A DNA stretch of 64,000 nucleotides from Adineta vaga (taxonomy: Eukaryota; Rotifera): contig CP075493.1 in assembly GCA_021613535.1 (NCBI GenBank), forward strand, positions 16,678,001-16,742,000, in the 5' to 3' direction. Each line of letters begins with the position of its first letter. The first letter of the stretch is position 1. Position numbers and translations under genes: made by a program. Below the pieces are notes generated by a model. It saw nothing but the letters and a program-made list of their open reading frames with translations, was not told where the DNA came from and ran no database searches. This document shows positions 44,919-55,175 of the stretch, piece by piece.

Positions 44919-46745
44919 CGACAACGACAACGACAATAGCAAGTCGTAAGTGATAAGCCAAATTATTAATGCTTCATATAACTGTTAATACGATGATTAA
45001 TTTCACAAGATGTAGAAAAATTGTATTTGAAACTCTGAACCGCCTCAAAGCTAAATAACTAAGGCGAATTTATTACATAAAATACTTCGCGATACAAAAA
45101 TTAGTCTCTTTATAGCATCAACGTAATTTCAGCACATTAAGTTTAAGGAAAAATGAACTAATTGTTATTCTATTGCATCTTTTTCTTCACATTTGACAGC
45201 TAATAACGATGAATTACTTGTTGCATACAATGATGTTCTGTTTTAGCTCTGAAGTGTTTTTCGAGATTGATTTTTTATCATATTGAGATAGAACAGAGTT
45301 GCTAGTTCGATATTTTTCGACTTAATTTGTATGTATGGACTGGATTAGCGCGTCTTCCTATATGACTTGAGCGAAACTGAAAAGTCAACTTTTGAACTGG
45401 TCGACAAACGTTTACTGAGACTCCGTTAGTGATAATTCTGCGTTGCATAGAACAAAGAAAGGTCGATGATGTACAAGCAGTCCATCGATTCACTTTTTCA
45501 AACCATAAAACTACGACATTTAATGCTCGTTCAAAATGAAAGATACTTGTATAATTTCATCATTGAATAGAGAAAATATCAATATATAGAGCTTCATCAC
45601 ATCCAACAAATTTGTTTTTCGACTATTCGTATTCGATTTCTTAAGCCATCTCGACAGTAATCTTATAAGAATCAAGTTATAATTAACATTTATTGTTCGG
45701 ATAGCGTCCGTTGGATATATGATTTCAATAAAACACAATCCCGATTTATAAGACAACCCATGTTTTGTTATGTTATGAGTTCAGTACTACGCATGAAAAA
45801 TAGAAAAGTTTGTAAAATTTTGCAACCTACGAACATGACTGATTGATAGTTCATGCAAGTAAAATATATATTTTTAATAATTGTATGTCTCATCTAGGAT
45901 GGACAATTACAGGTAACATGGCTATTCAACAAACTTCGCTTAAAGCAACCATATTAACAAATGGAAATGTGTTAGTTATGGGTGGACGCAATACTGTTCC
46001 ACTGAATACTGCTGAATTATATGATTCATCATCGGGCACTTGGACAACTACACAAAATATGAGTATTACACGAAACAATCACGCAGCATCCATATTAACA
46101 AATGGAAATGTGTTAGTTACTGGTGGATATAATGGTGTTACGCACAGTAGTGCTGAATTATTTGATCCATCAACCAGTACTTGGACAAATACAGGAAGTA
46201 TGAATAATCAACGACATTTTCACACAGCATCCACACTGGCAAATGGAAAAGTTTTAGTTGCTGGTGGACGTTATGGTTTCAGTCTAAGTAGTGCAGAATT
46301 GTTCGATCCATTATTTGGTAACTGGACAATTATAGGAAGTATGACTACTACACGAGATCAGCACAAAGAATGTACATTAGCAAATGGAAAGGTGTTAGTT
46401 ACTGGTGGAAAGAATGATGCAAACAATGTTACCTATCTGAATAGTGCTGAATTGTTTGATCCACTATCAAATACTTGGACATCTACAGGAAACATGACTA
46501 TTGCACGATTGGGGCATACAGCAACCACATTAACGGATGGAAAAGTATTAGTTACTGGTGGATATGATGGTAGCTATCTAAACGGTGCTGAATTGTATGA
46601 TCCAGTATCAGGCACTTGGACAACTGCTTTAAGGTTGACTACCGCACGAGCTTATCACACAGCATCTCTATTAACAAATGGAAAAGTACTAGTAGCAGGT
46701 GGACAAAATTTAAACTATTTAGATAGTGCCGAACTGTTTCCATAA
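42626..46745 (+). CDS. Membrane-anchored kelch-repeat protein with Thr-rich stalk (spliced model)
   Basis: Exons 42626-42678, 42739-42893, 42949-43037, 43093-43187, 43509-43768, 44724-44945 and 45898-46745 join in phase to 1722 nt (573 residues). The N-terminus is short and cytosolic, then a membrane anchor ([21 protein letters not shown]), an ectodomain ([19 protein letters not shown]), a Thr-rich stalk from a CAA/ACA microsatellite, and six kelch blades with [18 protein letters not shown] and TWT-x-T-G-M motifs. Blade count and sequence suit a six-bladed propeller. The first five exons are well supported. The joins to the stalk and propeller cross introns of about 950 nt and are less certain. 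A short alternative end (exon 43854-43882, TAG) also fits in phase. If the kelch part is a separate gene, its ATG would be 45885. Ligand unknown. Confidence 0.6.
43359..43444. repeat. Telomere-like palindrome inside a kelch-gene intron
   Basis: GGAGTGTGTGGGTGTGAATG on the left and CCCCACACCATCCTC on the right, with a longer middle part. It lies wholly in the 321-nt intron 43188-43508. Confidence 0.7.
44740..44938 (+). repeat. CAA/ACA microsatellite, coding for the Thr stalk
   Basis: Interrupted at the left and a pure run of AAC units at about 44866-44917. In the ACA frame it encodes poly-Thr and is bounded by a plausible acceptor (44723) and donor (44946). Confidence 0.85.
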
Positions 46746-46963
46746 ACGTACTCTCTAAAATTAATTCGTGTCATAGAGAACTATTAAAAGTTTCAACGAA
46801 GATCCAGAACCTTTTAATTTTAAGGTTTCATTTGTTTATTAATAAATCATCACAAGGTTCCAGACATTTTGAGGAACCCTGTGAAATAAAAAATGATTTC
46901 AGAGATTTAAAGATGAATGTAACTTCTTCGTTCCACATCATATAGTCAGTAATATCATATTGA

Positions 46964-47422
46964 TTATGATTGTATCTCTTCGATTAGTTCGACTGCTTCT
47001 TTCCAATTTCGAGCTAATCTGACGGAATCAAGAAAATCAGGTTGAAATTTCCTCGCTCCCTCAATCTTTTTCGAATCTGAACAAAACCAAATTTTGATAA
47101 TAGACGATGGAAAAGTACGTAAAACTTGTATTCTATCATCAATCATAATATTTACTTTGTTATCATTAGCAATCGTGATTTTTTCATCATATTCTAAACA
47201 ATCATATTTTTGAATATGAGATAAATTGTATTTCTCCAGCCACATAATCGATTTTTGTTTGTATTTATCGTTGCATTTAGAAATAAAGATAATTCTATTT
47301 GATGGATTTTCTGATAATTTTATTATGGATTCTACGGAATCTTCAATGGGTTCGTCATTAACATTATTCTTTATTACACCACCAATATCGCAAGCAATGA
47401 CAGTCATTGGATGAGCACTCAT
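46964..47422 (-). CDS. HAD-superfamily-like small protein
   Basis: 152 residues, single exon. The N-terminal motif is IACDIGGVIKN (HAD motif I, with Gly in place of the second Asp), then IIFISKCND (motif II-like Ser) and a late NIMIDDRIQVL (motif IV DD). The protein is short, with little room for a cap domain, and resembles small HAD phosphatase or nucleotidase-like proteins that act on cytosolic phosphoesters. Loss of the second Asp may lower phosphatase activity. No partner gene is nearby. Confidence 0.65.
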   Translation of the reverse strand: MSAHPMTVIACDIGGVIKNNVNDEPIEDSVESIIKLSENPSNRIIFISKCNDKYKQKSIMWLEKYNLSHIQKYDCLEYDEKITIANDNKVNIMIDDRIQVLRTFPSSIIKIWFCSDSKKIEGARKFQPDFLDSVRLARNWKEAVELIEEIQS

Positions 47423-48376
47423 AACAATAATGATTATCTGAAGAAGAAAAAAAAACGTTATTTTATATCGTCTGTAAGTGAAAAATTCAATAATTATATA
47501 ATAGTAAAAAAACTTGATTAAAATGTCACTATGAGATTTGTGACATTTGCTTATGTATTCAGAAGAATTTCAACATCAACAGATAAAAACAATCATTGTC
47601 AAGGAACCTACTCAATTGCTGTTCAATCATAATCAATACGATCTGCAAAACATTCATGTTTACAGTTTTATTACTAATGGAAGATGATTTCGTTGTCTGT
47701 TTTGTGGGCGAAGTCTTAATTCTACCTAAATTTTCATTTATTCTATAGACTCAAAAAAAAAAAATTTCAAGCGTCATATTCGATTACTTTTATTTGCATG
47801 TCCTTATACTGAGAAAAATGGGAAGAATACTCTTACATTCATATCTGTGTGATGACGCGGCACAAAGGAAATCGCTGAACCATTGTACGAAATCTATCGT
47901 ACACTTTATACTCTTCGCATCGAATAGTTTTTGCATTGCTGCGCTGATCTTGCGCAATAATGATGACGAAAGAAAACTTGCGCAATAACATTTTGTGCGT
48001 AGGTTACTTGCGTGCTGCATTTTTGCAACAATCATACATCAGAACGAAGTTATGAGTGTGGGTGTCAATCCTCTCCCCGCATCCATTTGATTCACAGTTG
48101 TGTTTTCTCGTTCTTTTATATTTTTGAACACAAAAAATTGCTTTTCGAGAAGTTTTATACGTTTTTCTGACAATATCTCTCTGTATAAAAATGCATCGTA
48201 GGTGTTCCAAAAATCCGCTCCGAAACTCGGGATTTTGAAGCAAAAAAAGTAGATGGATCTCCATGGATTCACGCATATATTATTGGCTATTTAGTGAAGC
48301 TTATTACCAACAAGTTGATTTGAGTTAATAATTTATTTTAGAGATTCTATAGAAAATCAAATTCGAATAAAAAAAA
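47423..48376. other. Non-coding stretch
   Basis: Overlapping frames on both strands at 47790-48276 have no domain. A single arm GAGTGTGGGTGTC lies near 48054-48066. Confidence 0.4.
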
Positions 48377-49274
48377 CTAATCTTCCAACATATTAAGTGC
48401 AGTGTTTCTTAACTCAATCATTTGACTTAGTTCTTCGTTCATTTGTGTAATAATTCCAGAAATTGCAGTTGCAGTAAGATGATCACTTTTAATACTTTGT
48501 ATTAACGAGTAAATGTCATAGATTGCAAAAGCTCCATTAAGTACTATTGTACCCGTTCGTATAACGGTCATAGCTGCTTTTTTACTCACATTGAAACCAA
48601 AAAAGGCGAGCGCTTTCATTAACCCTTGAGATTGCATTCTCATACCCTTCCAAAAATAACCTCCAGTACGTAAGTACATGTTGGAAGCTCCGTTTGCCAC
48701 TTGTGCACATCTGCTCAACTGTAGTATATCTTCAGCAGATGCTCTCATGTTATTTCCAGTTTTAATAGCATTCCATAGTGATAAGAGATAAGCATGATCT
48801 TCTTTGATGTGTAATGCTCTAAGTTCATTGGCCACACGGTCAATTTCAGCAAAATATTGTCCCAAGCGATTGGCCACATTGTTTCTTCGGGCGCAGATCT
48901 TCTCTACCTGACTTTTTTCTATATTTTGAGTTGCCATGTCAGTGATATCAGTGGCAAGATTTACAACAGCTCCTGCTCCACATACTACAGCACCGTAACC
49001 AGTTGCTGCTACAATTGAAATACCACCTGCAAAGAAAGTAAATGTATTCTACGTTGAGGGTATAAATGTCATTACCTGTAATTGGCGCTAAAGCAAGTGC
49101 ACCTATTATAAAACCTGTACCGAGTAATGATGTGACAGTTCCCAGTGTTTTAGCGCCGTTGCATCTTTTCTGATGACGATTGATCCACCTCACTTCTTCT
49201 TCTAATTTTTCAATAATGTTTTGTGTTATTTGTATAAATTCGTTTAAAGTCGCAAGATAACTATTATCATCCAT
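48377..49274 (-). CDS. Apolipoprotein L-like protein
   Basis: Two exons, 49274-49076 and 49026-48377 (intron 49 nt), 282 residues. The N-terminus is helical (EKLEEEVRWINRHQKR). The central hydrophobic part, rich in small residues (GTVTSLLGTGFIIGALALAP then GISIVAATGYGAVVCGAG), is the glycine-zipper hairpin typical of ApoL proteins. Helical regions with NVSKKAAM and a final amphipathic segment follow. ApoL proteins insert into membranes and can form ion channels; most are intracellular. No signal peptide is visible, which fits an intracellular form. Confidence 0.7.
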
Positions 49275-50553
49275 TTTGTTTTAATAAATTGATTTTCAGA
49301 TCTAAATATAATGACAGGATAGTGATATGGCAACCTGAGGATGAAATAACGATGTGTCCCAACAACTTATCAGCAATTATCATTATTTTTTCTTTAAGAA
49401 TACATGCACAATTTTGCATTTCCTACAAAATCAGATTCTCTACTAATTCTGTAACTGCAATGACTTTAAAATAACTTCTATATCTTGTTGAAATAATTCT
49501 ACATTACATTTACCGCAGTGATATACTTGTAAGTCAACGATTTACAAAAATTAAAACTAAATATCATGCATTTAGCTTTCTGTTCGACTGTGCCATTTTC
49601 TGAAAAAGAATCAATGTATAAATAGTAAGGAAAAGGAATTTTTCATTGTATTTATCAAATGTGAAATATTTCGTTTGAATCGTCTTTTTTTATCAATTCT
49701 TTCTTGAAGCTTTTACCTAATTCGCATGCAATATATGACGTGTAAAGCAATAAAAAGAAGTATCTTCCATCATGAAATAACTGTTAATAAAGATGTTGAG
49801 ATAAAGAAAAAATGTGTCTACAATGAAAAAAAGAATGGTAGTTTTGGAAACTCTCTAAAAAAGATTGCAATCTTATCCACACCCACACCCTTCAGTATAC
49901 GAGCTAGTTATGCGTTTTCGTCTTTGATCTTTTTATTCATCATGTTTATTGTCTCAAATAAAAATATTTGAGTGTTATTGAATGGTGTTATAAACTGATG
50001 CGGTCACATATGTCTGGTTCCCTCATTTGAGCAGTCAGAAGTGGCGGACCGTTAGGACGTCGACTGCAAAACGAACAACATCATGTAGATTTCAATAGAT
50101 CTATTTTGTATACATCTTGATGGTATCTCATTTTCATCCACACTCTCACGATTAATTGTTCCATAGAGTTACTTTACACGAGAAACAAGAATATTAACTT
50201 TTAAGATATCAAAAAATCATATACCCGTATAAATTGCATCTAATATACTTGTTATTACTCAATCACAAAGATTCGAAATAAAAGAAGGAAAAATACTCTA
50301 TCGTGACTCATAACTATAAAATTAACATAAAATAGCTTTCGAAAATGTATCATCATCCTTTTTCACCCTGTAACGTCATGTTTGGCTACGATATTTCATC
50401 TTTTTAGTTCTTGACACGATTAATTGTGAAATATGTCATCATCATAAATAACGAAATCTTACATAATGACATAAATTATATTTGGTTTAAATAGAACGAA
50501 ATAATCTTGATTATATACAGTACACTTTCTATAATTGAACTATTATACATTCG
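49275..50553. other. Non-coding stretch
   Basis: Small frames at 49289 and 49726 are unsupported. A one-sided CCACACCCACACCC lies near 49878-49891. Confidence 0.45.
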
Positions 50554-52120
50554 ATGGGTAAAGAAAAAACACGTGTTAATATTGTTGTTATTGGCCATGT
50601 TGATTCGGGAAAATCAACAACATCTGGTCATTTAGTTTACAAATGTGGTGGTATCGATCGACGAACGATCGAAAAATATGAAAAAGAAGCTGAAGAAGTA
50701 AAGATTTTGTTTTTCAAATCTAATATATTTTAATATATTTATTGAATAAATAGATGGGCAAAGGTTCATTCAAATATGCTTGGGTTATGGATAAAGTCAA
50801 AGCTTCTCGAGAACGTGGTGTAACAATCGATATTTCACTTTCTCAATTCGATACAAATACATATGCTATAACTATTATTGATGCACCAGGTCATCGTGAT
50901 TTTATTAAAAATATGATAACTGGTACTTCACAAGCTGATTGTGCTGTATTAGTTGTATCAGCTAGTGTTGGTGAATTTGAAGCTGGTATTTCAAAAGAAG
51001 GTCAAACTCGTGAACATGCTCTATTAGCATATACATTAGGTGTAAAACAAATGATTGTTATTGTTAATAAAATGGATTCAACTAAACCAGCATTTTCTGA
51101 AGCACGTTTTAATGAAATTAAAGGTGAAGTATCAACATATATTAAAAAGATTGGTTATCAACCAGAAGCTGTTGCTTTTGTTCCTATTTCGGGTTGGCAT
51201 GGTGATAATATGATTTTAGCATCAGAAAATATGCCATGGTATAAAGGTTGGTCAGTTGAACGAAAAGAAGGAAATGCAAATGGAAAGACTTTACTTGAAG
51301 CTCTTGATGCTATTGTTCCACCACAACGTCTAACCGATAGACCACTTCGATTACCAATTCAAGATGTGTATAAAATTGGTGGTATTGGAACAGTACCTGT
51401 TGGTCGTGTTGAAACTGGTATACTCAAACCAAATATGATTGTTAATTTTGCACCAGCGAATTTAACTGGTGAAGTTCGTTCAGTTGAAATGCATCATGAA
51501 GATATTGAACGTATGATTATTATTTTTAATGATAAATTTATTTTATTTTTTTTTTGTTTTATTCCATTTTAGAAGCAGAACCTGGTTTTAATATTGGTTT
51601 CAATATTCGAAATGTTAGCGTTAAAGAACTTCACCGTGGATATGTTTGTTCCGATACAAAAAATGATCCAGCATTAGAAGCAGCAAATTTTACTGCTCAA
51701 GTAAGAATATTTATCTTGCCATCTATATGCAATATAAATTTTCATTATTAGGTAATTGTTCTTAATCATGATCAAATTCGTCCAGGTTATTCACCAGTTC
51801 TTGATTGTCATACAGCTCATATAGCTTGTAAATTTTCGGAATTAATTTCTAAAGTTGATCGTCGAACAGGTCGAGTTATTGAAGAAAATCCAGAATTTAT
51901 TAAATCAGGTGAATCTGCGATGGTCAAAATGATTCCAACAAAACCAATGTGTGTTGAAAAATTTGCTGAATATCCACCATTAGGTCGTTTTGCTGTTCGT
52001 GATATGCGTCGAACAGTAGCTGTTGGTGTTATTAAAGAAGTTGAAAAGAAACCATTTTCATCAGGCAAAGCAGTTAAAGGATCTACTGCTGCTACTACTG
52101 TTAAAAAAGAAAAAAAATAG
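50554..52120 (+). CDS. Divergent translation elongation factor eEF1A paralogue
   Basis: Four exons: 50554-50697, 50754-51510, 51573-51700 and 51752-52120, 465 residues, close to the normal ~462. The G motifs are GHVDSGKST (G1), DAPGHRDF (G3), NKMD (G4) and the SGW block (G5), followed by domains II and III ([26 protein letters not shown]). It ends in the usual Lys-rich tail. Many usually invariant positions differ, such as [20 protein letters not shown] and the [18 protein letters not shown] junction. It keeps all GTP-binding residues and no stops, so it is an expressed-looking but fast-evolving paralogue. Delivery of aminoacyl-tRNA or another eEF1A side function is possible. Confidence 0.9.
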
Positions 52121-53302
52121 GAAATAGGGTTCTTTCGCAAATACTCATCACAACAGCCACAACATAAAATATTTCATACCATGATATATTTATTCCTTGA
52201 GACTTATTGGGAACGAAGACGAAAACAAAAAGATTTTTATTCTTGGAAAATTTCATTTCTTTGAATTCTTATCTCGAAATTAATCTAATTTCTAGTCTCT
52301 ACATTCATGTAAAATAAGTTGTGATTATACGAACTGTCTTTATTTTTTAGTATTTGCGAAACCTTTTTTCTTTTATATTATTCACAAGAAAAGAACAAAT
52401 AAAAGTTTTTATCCTAAATTTAAGTTATAATCTTTTGATTGTGAATGTATGTCATGCGATACTTTGAGGATTTATTTTAGCTAAATTGAGAATGTGGGTG
52501 TAGAGAAACGACTCCTTTACCTACAATCTCACCTACATCCACAAAAAATCTAACATTACGTGTTGTTGTATCAGAAACATCATTTGGTGGAAGAACTACT
52601 ACTGTTATAAGTGAACTTGGTAGGAAACGATTTCTAGAAGAGAAACTATCGCAAGCACTTTCCAAAGCAATATCATTGAATACAAGTGTATTATTGCGTA
52701 TAACTAAAGACATAGATCAATATCAATACAAAATCTATCATTTTTACACAAAATAGTATTGTTGCAGAACAATTACTAATATTATGCTGTGAAGAGAAAT
52801 GGTTCGTTGTCACCTATACTATATTACTTCTTTTTGTATAGACGATAAAGACTGTCAACATAATCTATCAACTATAATGTTTTCGCTAGTTTTTGATTGA
52901 GTTATTCTCTAGTGGATTGTATGTGTGAGATTTCTTTCGCAATTTCACACGATAACTTTATGAATTCAATTGTTATTCATTCTCGCCTAATTTGAAGCTA
53001 TTCTACATAAATCTCTAAAATGAAACAAATTTTTATTTCATGTTTTTGAAAAGAAGACAAAACGAACAGAGTTTAGGTGTTTACAACTAACACAACATCG
53101 TTCATTTGATATATAATTTAAAAATATCCATTCAAAGAAAAAAATATTATTTTTTTCTAAAAACGAATAAGTTGTTTCTGATTAGTATAAAAAAAGATAA
53201 CAAAGAGAAAAGAATGAGTAAATAATGTATTGTTTGTTTCCGAACAAAGTTTATATCTTTAATAATACAGTTTAGATAAATTATAATTATTCAGATTATA
53301 AA
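52121..53302. other. Non-coding stretch with palindrome
   Basis: It contains the palindrome at 52488-52543. The stretch 52555-52720 is open on both strands (plus: VVVSETSFGGRTTTVISEL), but without splice-supported continuation. Confidence 0.4.
52488..52543. repeat. Telomere-like palindrome (degenerate)
   Basis: GAGAATGTGGGTGTAG on the left and CTACATCCACA on the right, with an inner CTCACCTACAT repeat. Confidence 0.6.
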
Positions 53303-54067
53303 TCACCAAAGAACATAACATCCAACAGAAACAATCGAAGTTAATAGTATCCAAGAACACCATCCTAATATTTGCATTGTTTTTAAAGCACGTTTTACAA
53401 CTTGTGTATCATTAACGTTGGGAAATGGAATGTTTTTTGGAATATCTACTTCTAAGAACTTGCAAAGTGGAGCCCAACCTTCTTTTACATTAAAAACGAG
53501 TAAATCTTTTTCATTATTTTCGTTAATTACACGTTTATTATGTTGATCATGCATTTTTGGACCAATTTTTCCATATTCTCGTATCCATTTTCTCGTAAGT
53601 TTTCTAGTAACTACACATTGCAAACGCAAAAATCGGATGAGATACATTGAAAAATAATGAAGATCGCTATTAATTGTTGATCCAAAAGTATTTTGTATAC
53701 TTTCATACCATTTTTCACCACTATCGCGCACAGTGAGTATAATCTTTGCCTTTGGAAAGGCTTGGTGAATTTCTTTGTATAAATCAGCTGTAGGAGAATC
53801 TACTGTCGATCCATATCCTTTCATCAATACACGAAAATCAACTTTCTCACCATCGAGTGCACGTGCAAATTCTATACTTCGATCAGGTTTAGCGAACAAT
53901 TCCGACATATGATGACAAGGACCAAAGCCAAGAATTTCGAGAGCAGCTTTCAATGACGATGTGCCTGTGCGTGGTAGTCCAGCTCCAATGACACATAGAT
54001 CACCAGCATCATCAAAATCTTCTTTTTGACTCTGTGGGAGCATTCGTCGTATAAGTGTCCACAACAT
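53303..54067 (-). CDS. Sulfotransferase-family protein with C-terminal membrane segment
   Basis: 254 residues, single exon. The PAPS 5'-phosphate-binding P-loop-like motif GAGLPRTGTSSLKAALEILG is followed by GPCHHMSELF and KAKIILTVRDSGEKWYES, matching the Sulfotransfer_4-type family (P-loop NTPase-like). After VKEGWAPLCKFLE the protein ends in a hydrophobic helix (ILGWCSWILLTSIVSVGCYV), suggesting a tail anchor. The substrate is unknown. The family is widespread in invertebrates and fungi. Confidence 0.8.
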   Translation of the reverse strand: MLWTLIRRMLPQSQKEDFDDAGDLCVIGAGLPRTGTSSLKAALEILGFGPCHHMSELFAKPDRSIEFARALDGEKVDFRVLMKGYGSTVDSPTADLYKEIHQAFPKAKIILTVRDSGEKWYESIQNTFGSTINSDLHYFSMYLIRFLRLQCVVTRKLTRKWIREYGKIGPKMHDQHNKRVINENNEKDLLVFNVKEGWAPLCKFLEVDIPKNIPFPNVNDTQVVKRALKTMQILGWCSWILLTSIVSVGCYVLW

Positions 54068-54758
54068 TTGAATAATATTCGACTGTTAAATTATCTATAA
54101 ATAAAACATCAGTCGATAAGTTTTCAAGTTCAAAATTAGTAACTACTATTTTTCTTCAAATATAAATATTAATAAACAAATTCAAAAAAGAAATACGTTT
54201 TACCTTATGTTTAGAAAAGACAAAAATATAAGAAAAATGTACTCGTTGACGTACACTATCGATAAAGAATATTTAAATATACTTACATTCGTATTATATA
54301 TGACTTCGTATCTATGTGCGCAGTGTATACGTCATCAAATCAAATCGTCGTATGTTCTGTACTTACTTACGCACTATATTCGAGTCAATAATAATCGATA
54401 ACGTAAGAGAAAAAAGAGATATATTCTCATAGTACAGTCTTGCGTACGTAGCTTTCAATCAATAGGTCAATTCTTTGAACTTATATAGAATGAAAAATTT
54501 CACATGTCTGATGGAAATATATAGAAAAGAGAAATGTCGAAACGGGAAATGACGGAGAAAGAAAATGTTCGACGGATAGGATGTATGAATAAGAAATAAA
54601 AATTCCAGTCGATATTTCAAGAGAAAATTACTTTATGAAAGAAGGTCATTTTTTGTTCGATTTAATATCCGTTGCAACAACATAAGATAATCCGTACAAA
54701 ATTTCATTAGGATTAATATCAGAGATAGACAAGTATGAACTTTTTCGAGTATTTTAAG

Positions 54759-54804
54759 AGTGCGGGGCTGTGTGAGAGTCGCTGGTTCATCATCCACACC
54801 CTCA
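54759..54804. repeat. Telomere-like palindrome (degenerate)
   Basis: GAGTGCGGGGCTGTGTGAGA on the left and CATCCACACCCTC on the right, followed by AAGATG, the common right flank of the family. Confidence 0.65.
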
Positions 54805-54950
54805 AGATGACATCAGAAGAAAGAATGGCTTATTCTACTTATAATGAAGTATGCTTTTAGATATAAGTTATCATTCATATTTAAAGAGAAATAAATCTTT
54901 TCATAGCCATCTGAAATTGACCTTTATCAAGTTAAACTAAAGACTTGCAT

Positions 54951-55005
54951 GAGGGTGAGACTGCAGGTGTCGGTATCTCCTCTTCTGTCACACCCACACA
55001 TACCC
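54951..55005. repeat. Telomere-like palindrome (degenerate)
   Basis: GAGGGTGAGACTGCAGGTGT on the left and GTCACACCCACACATACCC on the right. Confidence 0.6.
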
Positions 55006-55175
55006 AAAGTAACGGTTTCAATGATACAACTCATATGTCTTTTGAAGCAAAGCACTAAAAGACAAATACAAAGATTTTATTAAATGATTCGACAATAACG
55101 CATTTGAAAGAGCATTCAATATTCAAAGTTCTGAACTTTCAGTCATAAACTGTATCCGTTTGCAAAACAACGCAG

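Larger units (their letters stand above)
54068..55175. other. Non-coding stretch with two palindromes
   Basis: No gene seen; the frame at 54207-54401 is unsupported. Confidence 0.45.

Noticed and set aside
44551-44961. Poly-Asn and poly-Val frames over the CAA tract
   Set aside because: They are the other frames of the microsatellite. Only the Thr frame has splice sites in the right phase.
47790-48276. Several overlapping frames on both strands
   Set aside because: No domain, no splice continuation and low-complexity translations; treated as non-coding.
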